Shown: piece by piece, positions 11,048-22,468 of the stretch
Layout: the number at the start of each line of letters is the position of its first letter
Position numbering within the stretch: the first letter of the stretch is position 1
NCBI GenBank assembly: GCA_022266195.1
Contig: WHVY01000004.1
Coordinates: 2,621,501 to 2,685,500 of the forward strand
DNA from: Tetranychus cinnabarinus
Lineage: Eukaryota > Arthropoda > Arachnida > Trombidiformes > Tetranychidae
Direction of reading: 5' to 3'
DNA: 64,000 bases
The notes under the pieces: model-generated
Databases searched by the model: none
What the model was told of the DNA's origin: nothing
Seen by the model: the letters and a program-made list of their open reading frames with translations, nothing else
Position numbers and translations under genes: made by a program

Positions 11048-13063
11048 TCACAGAAGGGGTTCGTCTTTAGGTTCAACTAAATCACTCAGATCATATTTAG
11101 AAAGATCACCATCATCGTCTTCTTCGTTGTCATTGTGTGTGTTTAAATACTCTAAATCATCATCTGAATCATCGTCGTCGTCTCCTTGATTGGTACTATC
11201 TCTTTCATTGAAAAACTTTCGGTTCTTTACATCTCTTCGACTCAAAGGGCGATTAATATTTTCAGAGGTGTTCGAATTGGTTGAATTTATATTTTGTGAT
11301 TTATGTTCCTCTTTATCGGTTAGAAATTTCTTATCTTGAGAGTTATTACCATCGTCTGATTCATCTGAACTTCTATTCTCTCTGAAATCTCGCTTGAACC
11401 TTGAAGATGAATCATCCTTTTTTGAACTTTTGTCTCCGTCACGGTTTGACTTGTTACCACTTGTTGATGGTCGATGTGATCTTTCGTTGCTTCGGTCTCT
11501 GGATTAATTAATAACAATTCATTAATTTGAATGTTTATATACAATAAGGGTTTTGTTTTTTATGGAAAGACAAAAGGCGAGAAAATTGAAAAGGGTAGAG
11601 AGATCTATTAAAACTATGAATATAAATTAAAAATTATAACCTACCTTTCTCGATACCTTGTTGATGATTTTTCTTTATATCGATCAGGTGATTTATCTTT
11701 ATCAATCGATCGTGAACTATGATTGGATTTCTCTAGTGACCGCTCTTGAGATTTGCTTCTATTTTTTTCTCTTGTTTCAAAAGGAGATCGATCTTTCGTT
11801 CTGCCTTTATTTTTATCAGTTGATCTACCTCCTGAACGGTCAGTGGATCTCTCTCTTGATCTTGGTCGATCTCCTCCTCTATCACTTCTGGAACTATAGA
11901 GAGGGGGTGAAAAATAATGTTAATAATGAGATATATTATATCAATGATACATGCAACATTTAGTAATTCATCACTTCCAAAAACATTGAAACATAATAAT
12001 TAACAGCACGTATGCAGAGAATAAATAGTGAATTTACAGGGTGAATCAAATCATTAAAGTTAATGAATTCATGCATTGCTAGTATAAACAATGTCTATCA
12101 ATAAAAAAGCATGTTTTTACAGTTAAATCTACAAAATAAATTTTAGCTAACTAGGTTTTGTGCCTCAGAGAAAAAACGGGAAAAATATTGTAATTTTGGC
12201 AAAAAAAGGCAAAAATAGATTCACCTGTTCGATTTCCTGTGGGTATCGTATGAACGGAATTTCTTTTTCTTGCGTCCGAAATCATCATATTCAGAATCAG
12301 AATCCTCACTGTAGCAATGGAAGTATTAATTATGATAATAATAATAGCATAAAATAGTAATATAATATGAAAAATATATAATAGTAATAAAATGAAACAC
12401 AAACAAAAATGCTTACCGGCGTATATATTCAACTTGGCCACGGTCATTGTAACCACCGCCAAGACCAGTCCTTTCTTCATTTTCACTAAATTTAGGTCCA
12501 TTACACATGTTACATTGTTGTCTACGAACCCAATTGACATTTCCACAGCGACCACATTGCCAATCATCAGCGGAAAACAAACCCCGTGATTTTTCAGCGG
12601 CCATTTTTCCGATTTCATGACCAATTAATTTTTTGCTTGAGCTACTGTTTGAACTGCTCTTTTCTCGACTTTGATGAGATGATGAGGATGGAGAATGATG
12701 ATGACCATGATCTCGACTTCTATCTCTATCCTTAGATCGATCCCTGGTCCGATCCCGATGACGATCACGGTCACGGTGATGAGAAGAATGTTGATTGTAA
12801 GATTGATTGGATGAAGAATGATGAGATGATTTGTCGCCTTTCGATGGATAATATCTATCTCTACCACATAAATTACAAGCTAATCTTCGAGCAAAGTTGA
12901 CATTGCCACAAGAGGAATCGGAACAAACCCAGTCACCGTCAGCGATATTGTTTCGACCACCAGAACCATAAGAAGATCTAGGTTTACGAGCAACCTGATC
13001 TTTTCTGGTGTCGCGGTATCCCTCCGTCCGTGAAGTAGCCAATTTAAAGCCGTTACAGTTTAC
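11048..13063 (-). CDS. ZRANB2: ZRANB2 splicing factor (RanBP2-type zinc fingers + RS domain), 5' end unresolved
   Basis: Minus-strand exons 12417-13063, 12225-12308, 11645-11893 and 11048-11498 join in frame. Two RanBP2-type zinc fingers are clear: WVCSDSSCGNVNFARRLACN and WQCGRCGNVNWVRRQQCNMC. They are followed by the conserved EERTGLGGGYNDRGQVEYI segment and a basic FGRKKKKFRS block. An Arg/Ser-rich tail comes next, then an acidic end including EDDDGDLSKYDLSDLVEP. ZRANB2 binds AGGUAA-type 5' splice-site RNA and SR proteins in the nucleus. Odd points: there is no ATG in the first coding exon, so the start must lie in an upstream exon within 13064-13260 that I could not place. Exon 11645-11893 has two AGs 6 nt apart (ctatag, ttccag), both in frame; I chose the one after the pyrimidine tract. 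Confidence 0.88.
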
Positions 13064-13261
13064 CTAAGAAAGAAATAGATAAAAGGTATAAATTCACTGC
13101 AAGAAAAACCTCTGTCCATACAATCCCTTCAAAGACAGAAAATCAAACATATCATAAATGAGACAAATTAGATTGCAACAATTATTACAAAAATTATACT
13201 TGTTACCAAAATAATCTAATAAAATAATTATTTATCATTATTACCTTTCAGGTTAAATTGG

Positions 13262-13530
13262 TTGAACAATTTTAATTAAATTAGACAAAATGAATATGAC
13301 AAACAAAATTTTCTGAAAGTGTTTTTGTTTAACACGTGAAAACAGATTGCTTTTATGGATCCGATACTTAACTTGATCCCAATCCTGTGGCTCACATTTT
13401 TAAAAAGCATGTGTTTCATGTGTTTCTGAATGTTTGATAAACATTGTCTATTTTTGTGTTTCTTGCTTTAAGTTATTTTTAACTATCATTGCTATTATTT
13501 TTTTAGATGACCATCAATTAAATTGTTACA
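13262..13530. promoter_or_regulatory. E-box promoter segment, copy 2 (between ZRANB2 and NAT10)
   Basis: The bidirectional intergenic region between ZRANB2 (-) and NAT10 (+). CACGTG is at 13333-13338, within AACACGTGAAAAC, 192 bp before the NAT10 ATG. A diverged direct duplicate lies at 10020-10270. A probable non-coding first exon of ZRANB2 on the minus strand ends at a GTAATA donor near 13246. Confidence 0.7.
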
Positions 13531-16500
13531 ATGGGTAAACGTAAATTGGACTCCAGTGTTAAGAAAAAGTTGGCAAACAATGTGTCTAACAATGATAGAT
13601 CTGTGATTGCTGTTGTTGGTCCTTTGGCTCATCTCGCTATTCCTTCAATTTACAGTCGAATGAGTAAATTGAAAAATAAGTTATCAATGTCTATTTTATG
13701 GTTATGTTCAGATGTTCCATCATACTATGAAAGTGATAAACGAAAAGTGGTTAAACTGCAGAAAAAGCTCAAAGCCGACCAAGATAATTGCAGTGAAGAA
13801 GATTTGTTCACCATTCTCTTGGATCGAGTTCCGATAAACTTTATCCATTATCGAGATGATTCGCCATTAATCAATCAGGCCTTTGATCTACTAGTTATTC
13901 AAGATTTTGGCAGTCTAACTGCCAACCAATTGGCTTCTGCTTGTGAATGTATTCGAGCTGGTGGCTGTATAATTTTCCTTCTCGATACGATCAAAGACTT
14001 GAAAGAATTGTATAATCTTAAAATGAACGCATATAAGATTTATGATAATTCATCTCTCAAAACAATATCGTTGTTTAATGAGAGATTCCTTCTTTCTTTG
14101 ATGTCCTGTCCAACTTTTATGGCTATCGGTGATAACCTGAAATTGATACCTTTAAGTAATTATGCAGAACCGAAAATATCCGTCGAAGAAGTGTCTGAAG
14201 ATGAAAATGAATTGAATGTTCTTAAAAATTCAACTGCTGACACACAACCTCTTGGTTGTCTGCTTAATTGCTGTAAAACTCTCGACCAGGCCAAAGCTGT
14301 TGTGAAAATGGTCGATGTTATCTCGAAAAAAGAACGACAAGTTACCTGCTTCATGGGTCCTCGTGGTCGAGGTAAATCAGCTGCTCTTGGATTAGGCGTT
14401 ATAGCAGCGGTTGCTTTAAATTTTTCAAATATTTATATTACGACTAATAATTTGGAAGGTCTACAAATTATTTTCCACTATATTTTAATGGGACTACAAG
14501 AAGCTGGATACAAAGAGGGTGAAGATTATCTAATTATCCGTACATCCAAATCATCTTTACTTTCGTCATTCTCTTCGTCGCCACCAACTATTTTGCCATC
14601 AACTGAAAATGAGAAAATAATAACTCGAATCAATGTTTTCAGAACATGTCGCCAGTTTATCCAGTATATTTCACCATATGATGCATCAAGGGATGAACTT
14701 TTCACTAAATCAACCCAACTTTTGATCATTGATGAAGCAGCCTCCATTCCATTCGATCAAGTAAAGTCGCTTATTGGTACCTTCATTGTTTTTCTCAGCA
14801 TCACAAATAACGGATACAAGGCAAGCGGACGTTCTCATGTATCAAATCTAATGAAAGATTTGAGACGTTTATCAAGTAACCCACTAGAAGAGTTCACTTT
14901 AAGTGATCCAGTTCTCTTTTCTAAAAAAGATTCAGTCGAGAAATGGCTTAATAAATCTTTGTGCCTGGATTGGGTTAATTCTGAAAAGGATGATAAAGAC
15001 AATTTCGGTTGTCCTGCTCCAGAAGAATGTCAATTGTTTTATATTAATCGTGAAACTTTATTTAGTTATCACAAATTGCCTGAAACACTTCTTCAGAAGT
15101 TGATGAATATTTATTTTGCCTCTGATTATACTGCAAATGCTAACGCAATTCAACTGATGGCTGATTCACCCGACCATCATTTATTCGTCTTGCTTCCACC
15201 AACAGCTCACAAAAGTAAGGTGCCGGAAGTTTTATGCTTTATTTTTCTTCGACTGGAAAATGAAGATTCACCACTAAATTGGGCTCAAGACAATTTCAAT
15301 GCTGATGGCGACTCATCGATCTCTAAACTAATCCAACAAGAGTACCTGAGTAGCAAATTAATGTCACTTCATGGAGCTCGTATTATTAAAATCGCAATCA
15401 ATCCTAAATATGATTTACAAGAGTATGGTTATGACCGCAGAGCTTTACAACTTGTTGAAGAATATTTCAAGGGAAATTTCAACATAAAACTAACGAACGA
15501 TGAGGTAACACCTATTGAAAAAGTGTTCGAAAAGATTGGTTTGAATTTGGAAATAACTCCTCGTAGTGATTGTGAACCTTTGTTTTTAAAACTGGAAGAG
15601 CGGAAAGCAGAAGTTTTAGACTACATAGTTGTTAATATTGGGTTAACAGGTAATATTTTGAAATTTTGGCGTCGAAATGGATACACTCCTATCTATGTAA
15701 ATCCAGAGGCTAATGAAGTTACAAGAGAACACGACTGTATTTTAATCAAATCTCTTATCACGGAAGATCGTGATGATGAAATGGATGTTGATGGGACAAC
15801 TGCAGAAAAAGAAAATCCTAATGCATGGTTGATTAATCTATGGGAGCAATTCAGGAAACGATTCATTTCACTTCTTTCTTGTAGCTTTAATCAATTGAAA
15901 GCATTGCTTGCTGTTGAAGTTCTTCAAGAAAATGAGTTTATAAGTAAGAACATTAAACGCCAACCGTTAACAAAGATGGAACTGGAAATCTACATGACTC
16001 TCCATGATTTGAAAAGGCTGGAAATATACTCAACTTTTCGTGATGATTATCGTCGAATAACCGATCTACTTCCTCATTTGGCAAGGTTTTTTTTCATGCG
16101 TAAATTTGATGAATCTGTGCATTTGTCACCCGCTCAACTAATTATCTTACTTGGAGTAGGTCTTCAAGGTAAGACTATAGACGAAATTGGCGATGAAATA
16201 GGATTACCTGGCAACCAAATATTAGCTCATTTCTTGAAATCGGTTAAAAAGTTCTCAAATTGGCTCAATTCTATCCAAGAGAAAGCAATATCAGAAGCAT
16301 TGGGACTAGAAAAGCAAAGCTATGAAGCAATTTATTCAATGAGACCAGTTCCTGGAGCCTTGGATGATGAATTAGAGGATGCCTCTGAACAAATTAAGGA
16401 AGAAGAGCAAGCTAATCGTGCTAAATTAACGCAAGAAATGAAGCATCTTGCTAAATACGCTATTAAAGGAACTGAAGACGAATGGGATACTGTCTTGAAA

Positions 16501-16704
16501 GGCAAGCATAAATCAATCGTGTCAATCAAAACGTAAGTAAAAATTGTTTTTTTTAAACCTTCAAGTTCGTTAATAATTCGTTCTTATTAATTTAATCTTT
16601 TTTCCAGTGTTCAACCTAAAAAGCAGAAAAATGAGATCACTCCTTTGGATAAGCCGGAAAAGAGGAAACAAAAGTTCAAAAAGAAGCAATTTAATAAGGA
16701 ATAA
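13531..16704 (+). CDS. NAT10: NAT10 / Kre33 RNA cytidine acetyltransferase
   Basis: Exon 13531-16532 (donor GTAAGT) joins 16608-16704, giving 1032 residues, close to the animal family length. Domain order is the TmcA-like N-terminal domain, the RecA-like helicase with Walker A GPRGRGKS (276-283) and motif II DEAAS (D401), the GNAT acetyltransferase (about 550-760, with FWRRNGYTPIYV) and a basic tail (KRKQKFKKKQF) for nucleolar targeting. The enzyme makes N4-acetylcytidine in 18S rRNA and tRNA and is needed for small-subunit maturation. The acetyl-CoA loop is unusual: Q630-E-Y-G-Y-D635 replaces the family's Q-G-x-G-Y-G, with the next residue Arg instead of Ser. ATP and helicase motifs are intact. 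AATAAA lies at 16782-16787. Confidence 0.95.
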
Positions 16705-17176
16705 AAAGAATGGCAATTGACAATTTAATCTAAACTATCTCCAATAGGAAATACTAATGAATTGAATTTATTTGATCTGTAAATAAAGTGTAAAACATTG
16801 AGTAAATAAAAATGTTGGAAAAAATGAGCCGCTACCTATCTTGATCAGATTAATATATTTTTCTGATTATTTATCTTTTGAAAGATGGTAATTCCGATTC
16901 TGCAAGCTTTTGAAATCTTCTTAACAACGTACTTTAAAGATAGATCACTCGATATCATACTAAATTTTTATGATAACCAATCTCACTCAATGAAGTTATT
17001 GTGTTCGGGAGAACAATAGAGAGCTTCAAAAGTTGGTTTGATTCCAAGGACAGAAATGATTTACTTTGATTCTTCCTTCAAACAGTGATGATCTGAAGAG
17101 AAAAATTAACAAATAATTAGGAAACCAGTTTGATATTTGACAACATTTACTTGATAACAGAAATATCAATATTACA
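16705..17176. other. Intergenic stretch, NAT10 3' UTR and ETNK promoter
   Basis: It contains the NAT10 polyadenylation signal (16782-16787). The remainder is AT-rich with no recognisable element. Confidence 0.5.
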
Positions 17177-18599
17177 ATGGCTGAACAAATAGACTTTTCA
17201 TCAATCAAATTGGTTGAATCTGTTATTAATGATGAAATTCGTGACAAGTGTCGACAATTGTGCAGTGAGTTCATTGCTGGACCATGGAAGGATCTAACGC
17301 TGGATGAAATTACTGTAACACCGATCGAGTAAGTGTCAAAATTAACCAGTCTTGTATATAAACTAACAAAACCATTACTTGATTTGTCAATAGAGACGGA
17401 CTTAGTAACCGCATCTATGCTTGTACTAATTTGAAATTAACCTCATCCAAGCAATCAGGATTAACTGCTAATATTCCTGCCAAAGTGGTGGTTCGTTTGC
17501 ATGGCAGTTCATTTGTTGGTGATCAAGGTGACATGATTGTTGTTTCAATGGATGCTTTACCCTTAATCGGGGAAAAACTTTACCAGAAAGGATTTGCCCC
17601 GAAAATTTATGGAGTTTTCAAAGAAGGCAGAATTGAACATTATATCGAGGTACATCATTTTATCGCTCTTATCTAAACTTACAAATATTGTGGCATCTAT
17701 TGACGTTTAATAATCGTTCTTTTTTTGATTTATTCAGGGCATAAAATTTACTCCTGCAACATGGCACAATACTGAGATAATTGATTGTGTAATACGAAAA
17801 ATGGCTGAAATCCATCAGCTGGAAATGCCAATTTCAAAGGATTCCTGTAGCGTGCTGAAAATGGCTGAAAAATTTTATAACCTTGCCCAAGAAAACAATT
17901 CATTTTTGTCTGTTGATTGCTATGAACCAGAATACAGGCCTATGGTTCAGCAATTATTGGAATATGATTCAATTGGGACAGCCGAGTGGCTTCGAGATAT
18001 GGCTCAATACATCAAATCCCCAACAGTATTCTGTCATAATGATTTACATTTTGGAAATATTTTAGATCGACAAAATTCTGATTCTTTAGATAAAAGGATT
18101 ATGATAATTGACTATGATAACTGTAGCTACGGATTTCGTAGCTATGATTTAGCTTTCTTCTTTTACGCCAAAAGCTTTATCCCTGGACGAGCCGAAACTT
18201 GGGCAGGCCAAACAATAACCACCAGAGAAGAGAAAACGCGAATGCTCAAGGTTTATCTAGATCATCTCATTAAAATTCGTGATGGTGACATTGATCCAGA
18301 GGTTGACAACTTAGAGAACTTGGAAAGGGAAATTGATTTCGGAGATATACTTCTTCAATTTGTTTTCAAATCCGTAGGTCGAGGTAAAATGAATCCAGCA
18401 CTAGCTCCAATTTTTGTAAGTATTGATTAAGTTTAAAAACTTGCAGAATTGTTAATAATGTGATATTTTCCTATTTTTATAGCACATCATGTCCGATAAT
18501 ATTGAAAAACAAGATGCAAATGTAGCTGAGGCCAAAGAAAGATGTGAACAGTACAAGCAATCAATATTGTCTGGAACAGGAAAGAAGTCGATTGAATAA
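17177..18599 (+). CDS. ETNK1: Ethanolamine kinase
   Basis: Four exons: 17177-17328, 17394-17649, 17738-18415 and 18483-18599, with introns of 65-88 bp, all GT-AG and in frame, giving 400 residues. The fold of choline/ethanolamine kinases is evident: the glycine/Asn loop GLSNRIY (about 53-59), VVVRLHG (83-89), EHYIEGIKFTPATW, the catalytic Brenner motif HNDLHFGNIL (H236, D238) and the Mg-binding IDYD (D261, D263). It phosphorylates ethanolamine with ATP in the cytosol, the first step of CDP-ethanolamine synthesis of phosphatidylethanolamine. Choline kinase is the alternative; EHYIEGIKFTP favours ethanolamine kinase (easily shocked type). Confidence 0.88.
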
Positions 18600-19360
18600 A
18601 ATTTCTATTATATCTCGTTCGATTGGTAAATTAGCTTTATAATCAGACTCATTAAAATGTTTATTGGTGCATAATATTTCAACAATAAAAATTGCTAAGA
18701 GATTTTTCTCGATTGTTACTAAAAAAATTTGATGAACTGCCTATTTAGTATTAACTTACAGCTTGAAAAGTGTGACATTTTTGCGACTTCTGTTGACTTT
18801 TTATTTTAAACTGTCTTTTAAAAAATCAATATCTTCGTTGTTTTTATTTTCAAATAAAGTAGTAAGCTTAGCAAATTAAGAGTTGGGACTTTGTGGGTTT
18901 GTGCGGTCATAATAACTGAGCCTATTAGTGTATTAAAATTTTTTCTGATCGGCCTTTTTCGGGAAAATTGAGGTAAACTTCAAAACTTCGATAGCCTTTT
19001 GTTCAATTATGGAACCAAATTTTTTCATTTTACTCATCCTGAAACGCCATCTATTGGACAATTAAAAAAATAACTCCGAGAGACGTCCCTCGATTGAATC
19101 AGAGTCGCACATTTTAGAGCAACTTAAATTGTTAATTTTTTACTTGTTTGTTAACCTATGATAGTGCCTGGTCAGATTCTGATGTTAATCAACCTTTCGT
19201 AATTTTTGGTCATCCTATATCTATTGAACTAAAAATTATTTCATCTTCAAGTTCCTCTATCCCGCCATTCGGTTCTGTTTGTTATCATATGTTTTTGTCC
19301 TGAAGCACATGGTTAAACTCATCTTTCGCTCATTTTGAAATTTTGTTACTTGAATCAATT
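18600..19360. other. Intergenic stretch with a repeat fragment
   Basis: The ETNK AATAAA lies near 18685. Positions about 18930-19080 are a fragment of the 1-2700 repeat family, resembling 1450-1530 (cttcgatagccttttgt versus cttcgatcgccttttgt). The last part is the 5' UTR exon of the NOPCHAP1-like gene. Confidence 0.6.
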
Positions 19361-19877
19361 AGTAAGTATTTTAATTCTATTGTTTTAAATTACATGATTT
19401 ATTATACCATTGTTTTATTTATTTTTTTACTGTCCAGTGAGCTACAGGTCTAAAGATCTTTTATCCTTTGAGCCTAAATCGTGCCCTGATTCATTGTTAA
19501 TTGTTAAAAAGAACTCTCATAAAAGACCGAGAACCGAACTTAACACCTCAAGAGTTGAATGCGAACTTATACCCGCTATTCAGAATTTTCTGGAAAAAGT
19601 TAAAGCTGAAAGAAACAAAGGACTTGAAGACTGTTCCTCCTCGTCTGAGTCATCAGGTTCTTCGGGATCGTCAGTTGCCACGTCTTCTGGTTATTCAATT
19701 GCACGCAGAGATACATCTAATTCTTCTTCTTCTTCCTCTTCTTCCAGTTCGGAAGAAACCTCATCATCAGAAGAAGAGGCTCAACAAGTCCAATTGAACG
19801 TATTATTCTACAAACGTGAACACGATTCATCCGACTCCAGTAGTAGCTCTTCTGAAAGTGACTCTGACAGTGATTGA
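19361..19877 (+). CDS. NOPCHAP1: NOPCHAP1 (C12orf45)-like snoRNP chaperone, split start codon
   Basis: The coding sequence joins a single A at 19361 (donor GTAAGT) to TG at 19438 (after tgtccag), making ATG across the junction. The reading frame then runs to TGA 19875-19877, giving 146 residues (MSYRSKDLLSFEPK...). Family signs are LLIVKKNSHKRPRTE, a conserved helix ELIPAIQNFLEKVKAERNK, and VQLNVLFYKREHDSSDSSSSS ending in an acidic serine tail, matching the order in human C12orf45. That protein links NOP58 to the R2TP complex during box C/D snoRNP assembly. Poly-Ser/Asp tracts fill the middle. The family call rests on short motifs. Confidence 0.72.
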
Positions 19878-19935
19878 TCGCTTCGCCAATTATTTTGTAA
19901 TCTTGTAAAACAGCATCTAATATTCAATATAAATA

Positions 19936-21396
19936 ATGGAGGACTATTCTAATGACCCTGTTCTGAAGAAATTCCCATGCCCTCTTTTTAAAGCTCAAGA
20001 GTCCGAACAAAAACGTTTAGCAGCTTTAACTCAAAAAGTTGAACAAGAAAAACTAGCCAAACAGTTAATTAAAAGTTCCTTATCTGGGCAAGCTTTGAAC
20101 AAGAAAATTGTTTTTGATAATCCAGTCCCATTGGTAAAAGAAGAACCTGTTTCCAAAAAACTGTTTGCTGAGGATGAAGACAATGAAGACAATGAATATA
20201 ATGAAGAATTCGGTGGTGATCAATCCTATGAGTTCAAACGTTTCAAAAATTCTAATGAGTCCAAGATAATCGGACTTCAATCAAGATTTGCTCACGATCC
20301 TCGATTTAAAATAGATGAAAGATTCATTGATGACGAAGACAACTACGGTGATTATTCACATGAACAAGATGAAGCAAAAAAGGAAGAGGAAAAACAATTA
20401 GATATTCTTGAAGAAGTATTAGGAAAACCTTTAAAAAGAAAATACAATCAGCCAGAGGAATCGAAACATAATTCAATCATTATTCCACGTTATGATCCAA
20501 CCAAGGCTGAATCACAAAAGTTTAAAATACGCAAAGTCCACAAACTTGAACCTTATCAGCTTCCAGAAAATACTGAAGAAGAAAACTCTAAACCCGAAGT
20601 TTCAAAAGAACGATTTTATGAGATTAGTGAGACTTTCAAAAAAGATTTCAACGATGACCAGTTTGATGGACAATCCTTTAGTTTAACTAAATTGTTTGGT
20701 CGACCAGCTGTTGATTCGACTGTTGAAGCAAAGTTTATTCCGAAGAAAGATCATTCTGATTCTGGACAAAAATTTAAAAAAGAAAAACATTCTAAATCAG
20801 CGCAAGGGGATTCTGATGATGATGAGGACGAGGATGAGGAGGACGAAGATGATGATGAAGAAGAAGAAGAGGACAATGAGGATGAAGATGAATCTGATCT
20901 TGAGCAGTCTAATGTCCAAAAGCCTATGGCCAAAGCTTCTAGAGAGATGACTGAGAAAGCTGAAAAAAAGAAATCTATTAAAGATGATTCAAGCAAATCT
21001 GAATCTGCTCAGGATAAATCTAACAAAAAAATGAAGTTCAGAGAAAATAGCAAAGTATCAAATCCACTTTTGAAATATGAAAGATTTTTCTTCACCGAAG
21101 ATGATAAACGTTTACAAAACAATACCTTCTACAACAATGAGCGAATAAAATCTCATATTCAGTCATGGAAAGAAAAGAAAATTGTTATGACAACGGTAAT
21201 TACGACTTATGATAATTCTCACTTTTTAATTTTATTAATTCTTTTTTTATTTTCTAAATTTTAGGCATTAACTAAAAAGCGAAGACATTTCAAACACGTT
21301 TCCAAATTGAAGACTACTTTAGAAGCTGGCAATCCAAGAGATAAAGATTTAAAGAAAAAATATCGTATTTTGAAAAAGACAACGAAAAAGCATTAA
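19936..21396 (+). CDS. NOL8: NOL8 / viriato-like nucleolar protein
   Basis: Exons 19936-21195 and 21265-21396 (donor GTAATT, acceptor TTTTAG, phase 0) give 463 residues. Recognisable pieces are FAHDPRFKIDERFIDDED (D121 onward), as in NOL8's YDPRFKLDSRF, an acidic Asp/Glu tract (about 290-320), and the C-terminal block LKYERFFFTEDDKRLQNNTFY ... SHIQSWKEKK, followed by a Lys/Arg-rich tail. The vertebrate protein has an N-terminal RRM, which this product lacks. It starts only 58 bp after the stop of the NOPCHAP1-like gene on the same strand, so co-transcription or a very compact promoter is likely. The role in ribosome biogenesis is inferred from the family. Confidence 0.65.
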
Positions 21397-22132
21397 TATT
21401 TGTTCTCAAATCATGGTTCTGTATTTGCATTAAAAATTAACTCAATAGATTTATAATCAATCAATCTTGCATTGCTTCATAAAGATAAAATAAACTATTT
21501 GTTATCAAAGGGTTCTCGAACAGCTTTAATCAAGGTAACTTAAAAACCTAAGGTTAGGTAAGCCGTTGAATTGAGAAAAATTCATTAACCTTGATGAAAA
21601 ATCAATGGAAAGTCTTATTAATCATCAATTTACTCGAGGCTAAACTCACAATCCATCGGAAAGTAAACATTTTATGAATGATGAATACCTTCAACAGATA
21701 AATCAACCTTCTAGATTAATTTCCTTGGATAACTCAGTCTAAATTATTTGGAAAGACGAAATTAGAAGCGAAATTTTTGGAAATCATTTATCACAATTTT
21801 CTAGACTTAATGTATAATTTTATTCTCATCTATCAGTTAATTTGATTCGCAAAGAAGGCTGATGAAAACAGGAGAAGTAATTTAGTCAAGTTATCGATAG
21901 GTAATGCGAATCATTGTTTCAGCCAAATCAATTTAATTTAATTTCTGTTAAGGTTAATCATCGTCAAGGTTACACCATTTCTCACTTTAAATATCAAGAC
22001 TCGTTTTAATGTTGATGGTCATGTATTTTGATAGTCATTTAGTTGAAAGCATTTACTAATTTAACGATCATCTAGTAATCTTGGTGTTCAAGTGTTTTAC
22101 CCCAGCTTGTGTACTCATCTGGAATTGTGATC
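21397..22132. other. Intergenic stretch, nothing recognised
   Basis: AATAAA for the NOL8-like gene lies near 21488. Otherwise it is AT-rich sequence without ORFs or clear repeats. Confidence 0.5.
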
Positions 22133-22468
22133 ATGTTTTTGTTCAGAAAAAGTCTATTCTTTTGTTCAATTATTTTCATCTCTAAGTTATTTGATTACAA
22201 TCATTGTGCCAATATTGAGACAAGTAAGGATAAAACAAATTATGATCAAAATGACGAAGAATGCTATCGAACTCAATGCAATACTAAAACATATTTTGTG
22301 ATGAAAAGTATTTCCAACCTCCCAGAACAATATGTTTACTGTAAAGACAATCAATATTGTGATTGTTGTATAAGAAAAGATTTAACTAGCCAAGAAGAGA
22401 GACAATTAATGGACCAATTGAAGCAACTTAACGAAAAATTGGATCAACATTTGCCAGAAACTATCTGA
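22133..22468 (+). CDS. Orphan small secreted protein with several cysteines
   Basis: An intact single-exon ORF of 111 residues from ATG 22133 to TGA 22466-22468. The start MFLFRKSLFFCSIIFISKLF is a typical signal peptide. The rest carries seven cysteines (C in NHC, EECYRTQC, YVYC, QYCDCC) and ends in a charged helix (QEERQLMDQLKQLNEKLDQ). I do not recognise a family. Codon use is more gene-like than that of neighbouring ORFs. It could also be one exon of a longer gene. It sits between the gene block and the palindrome. Confidence 0.5.
   Translation: MFLFRKSLFFCSIIFISKLFDYNHCANIETSKDKTNYDQNDEECYRTQCNTKTYFVMKSISNLPEQYVYCKDNQYCDCCIRKDLTSQEERQLMDQLKQLNEKLDQHLPETI

Noticed and set aside
20751..20996. 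Poly-serine ORF on the minus strand
   Set aside because: Antisense shadow of the acidic tract of the NOL8-like gene.
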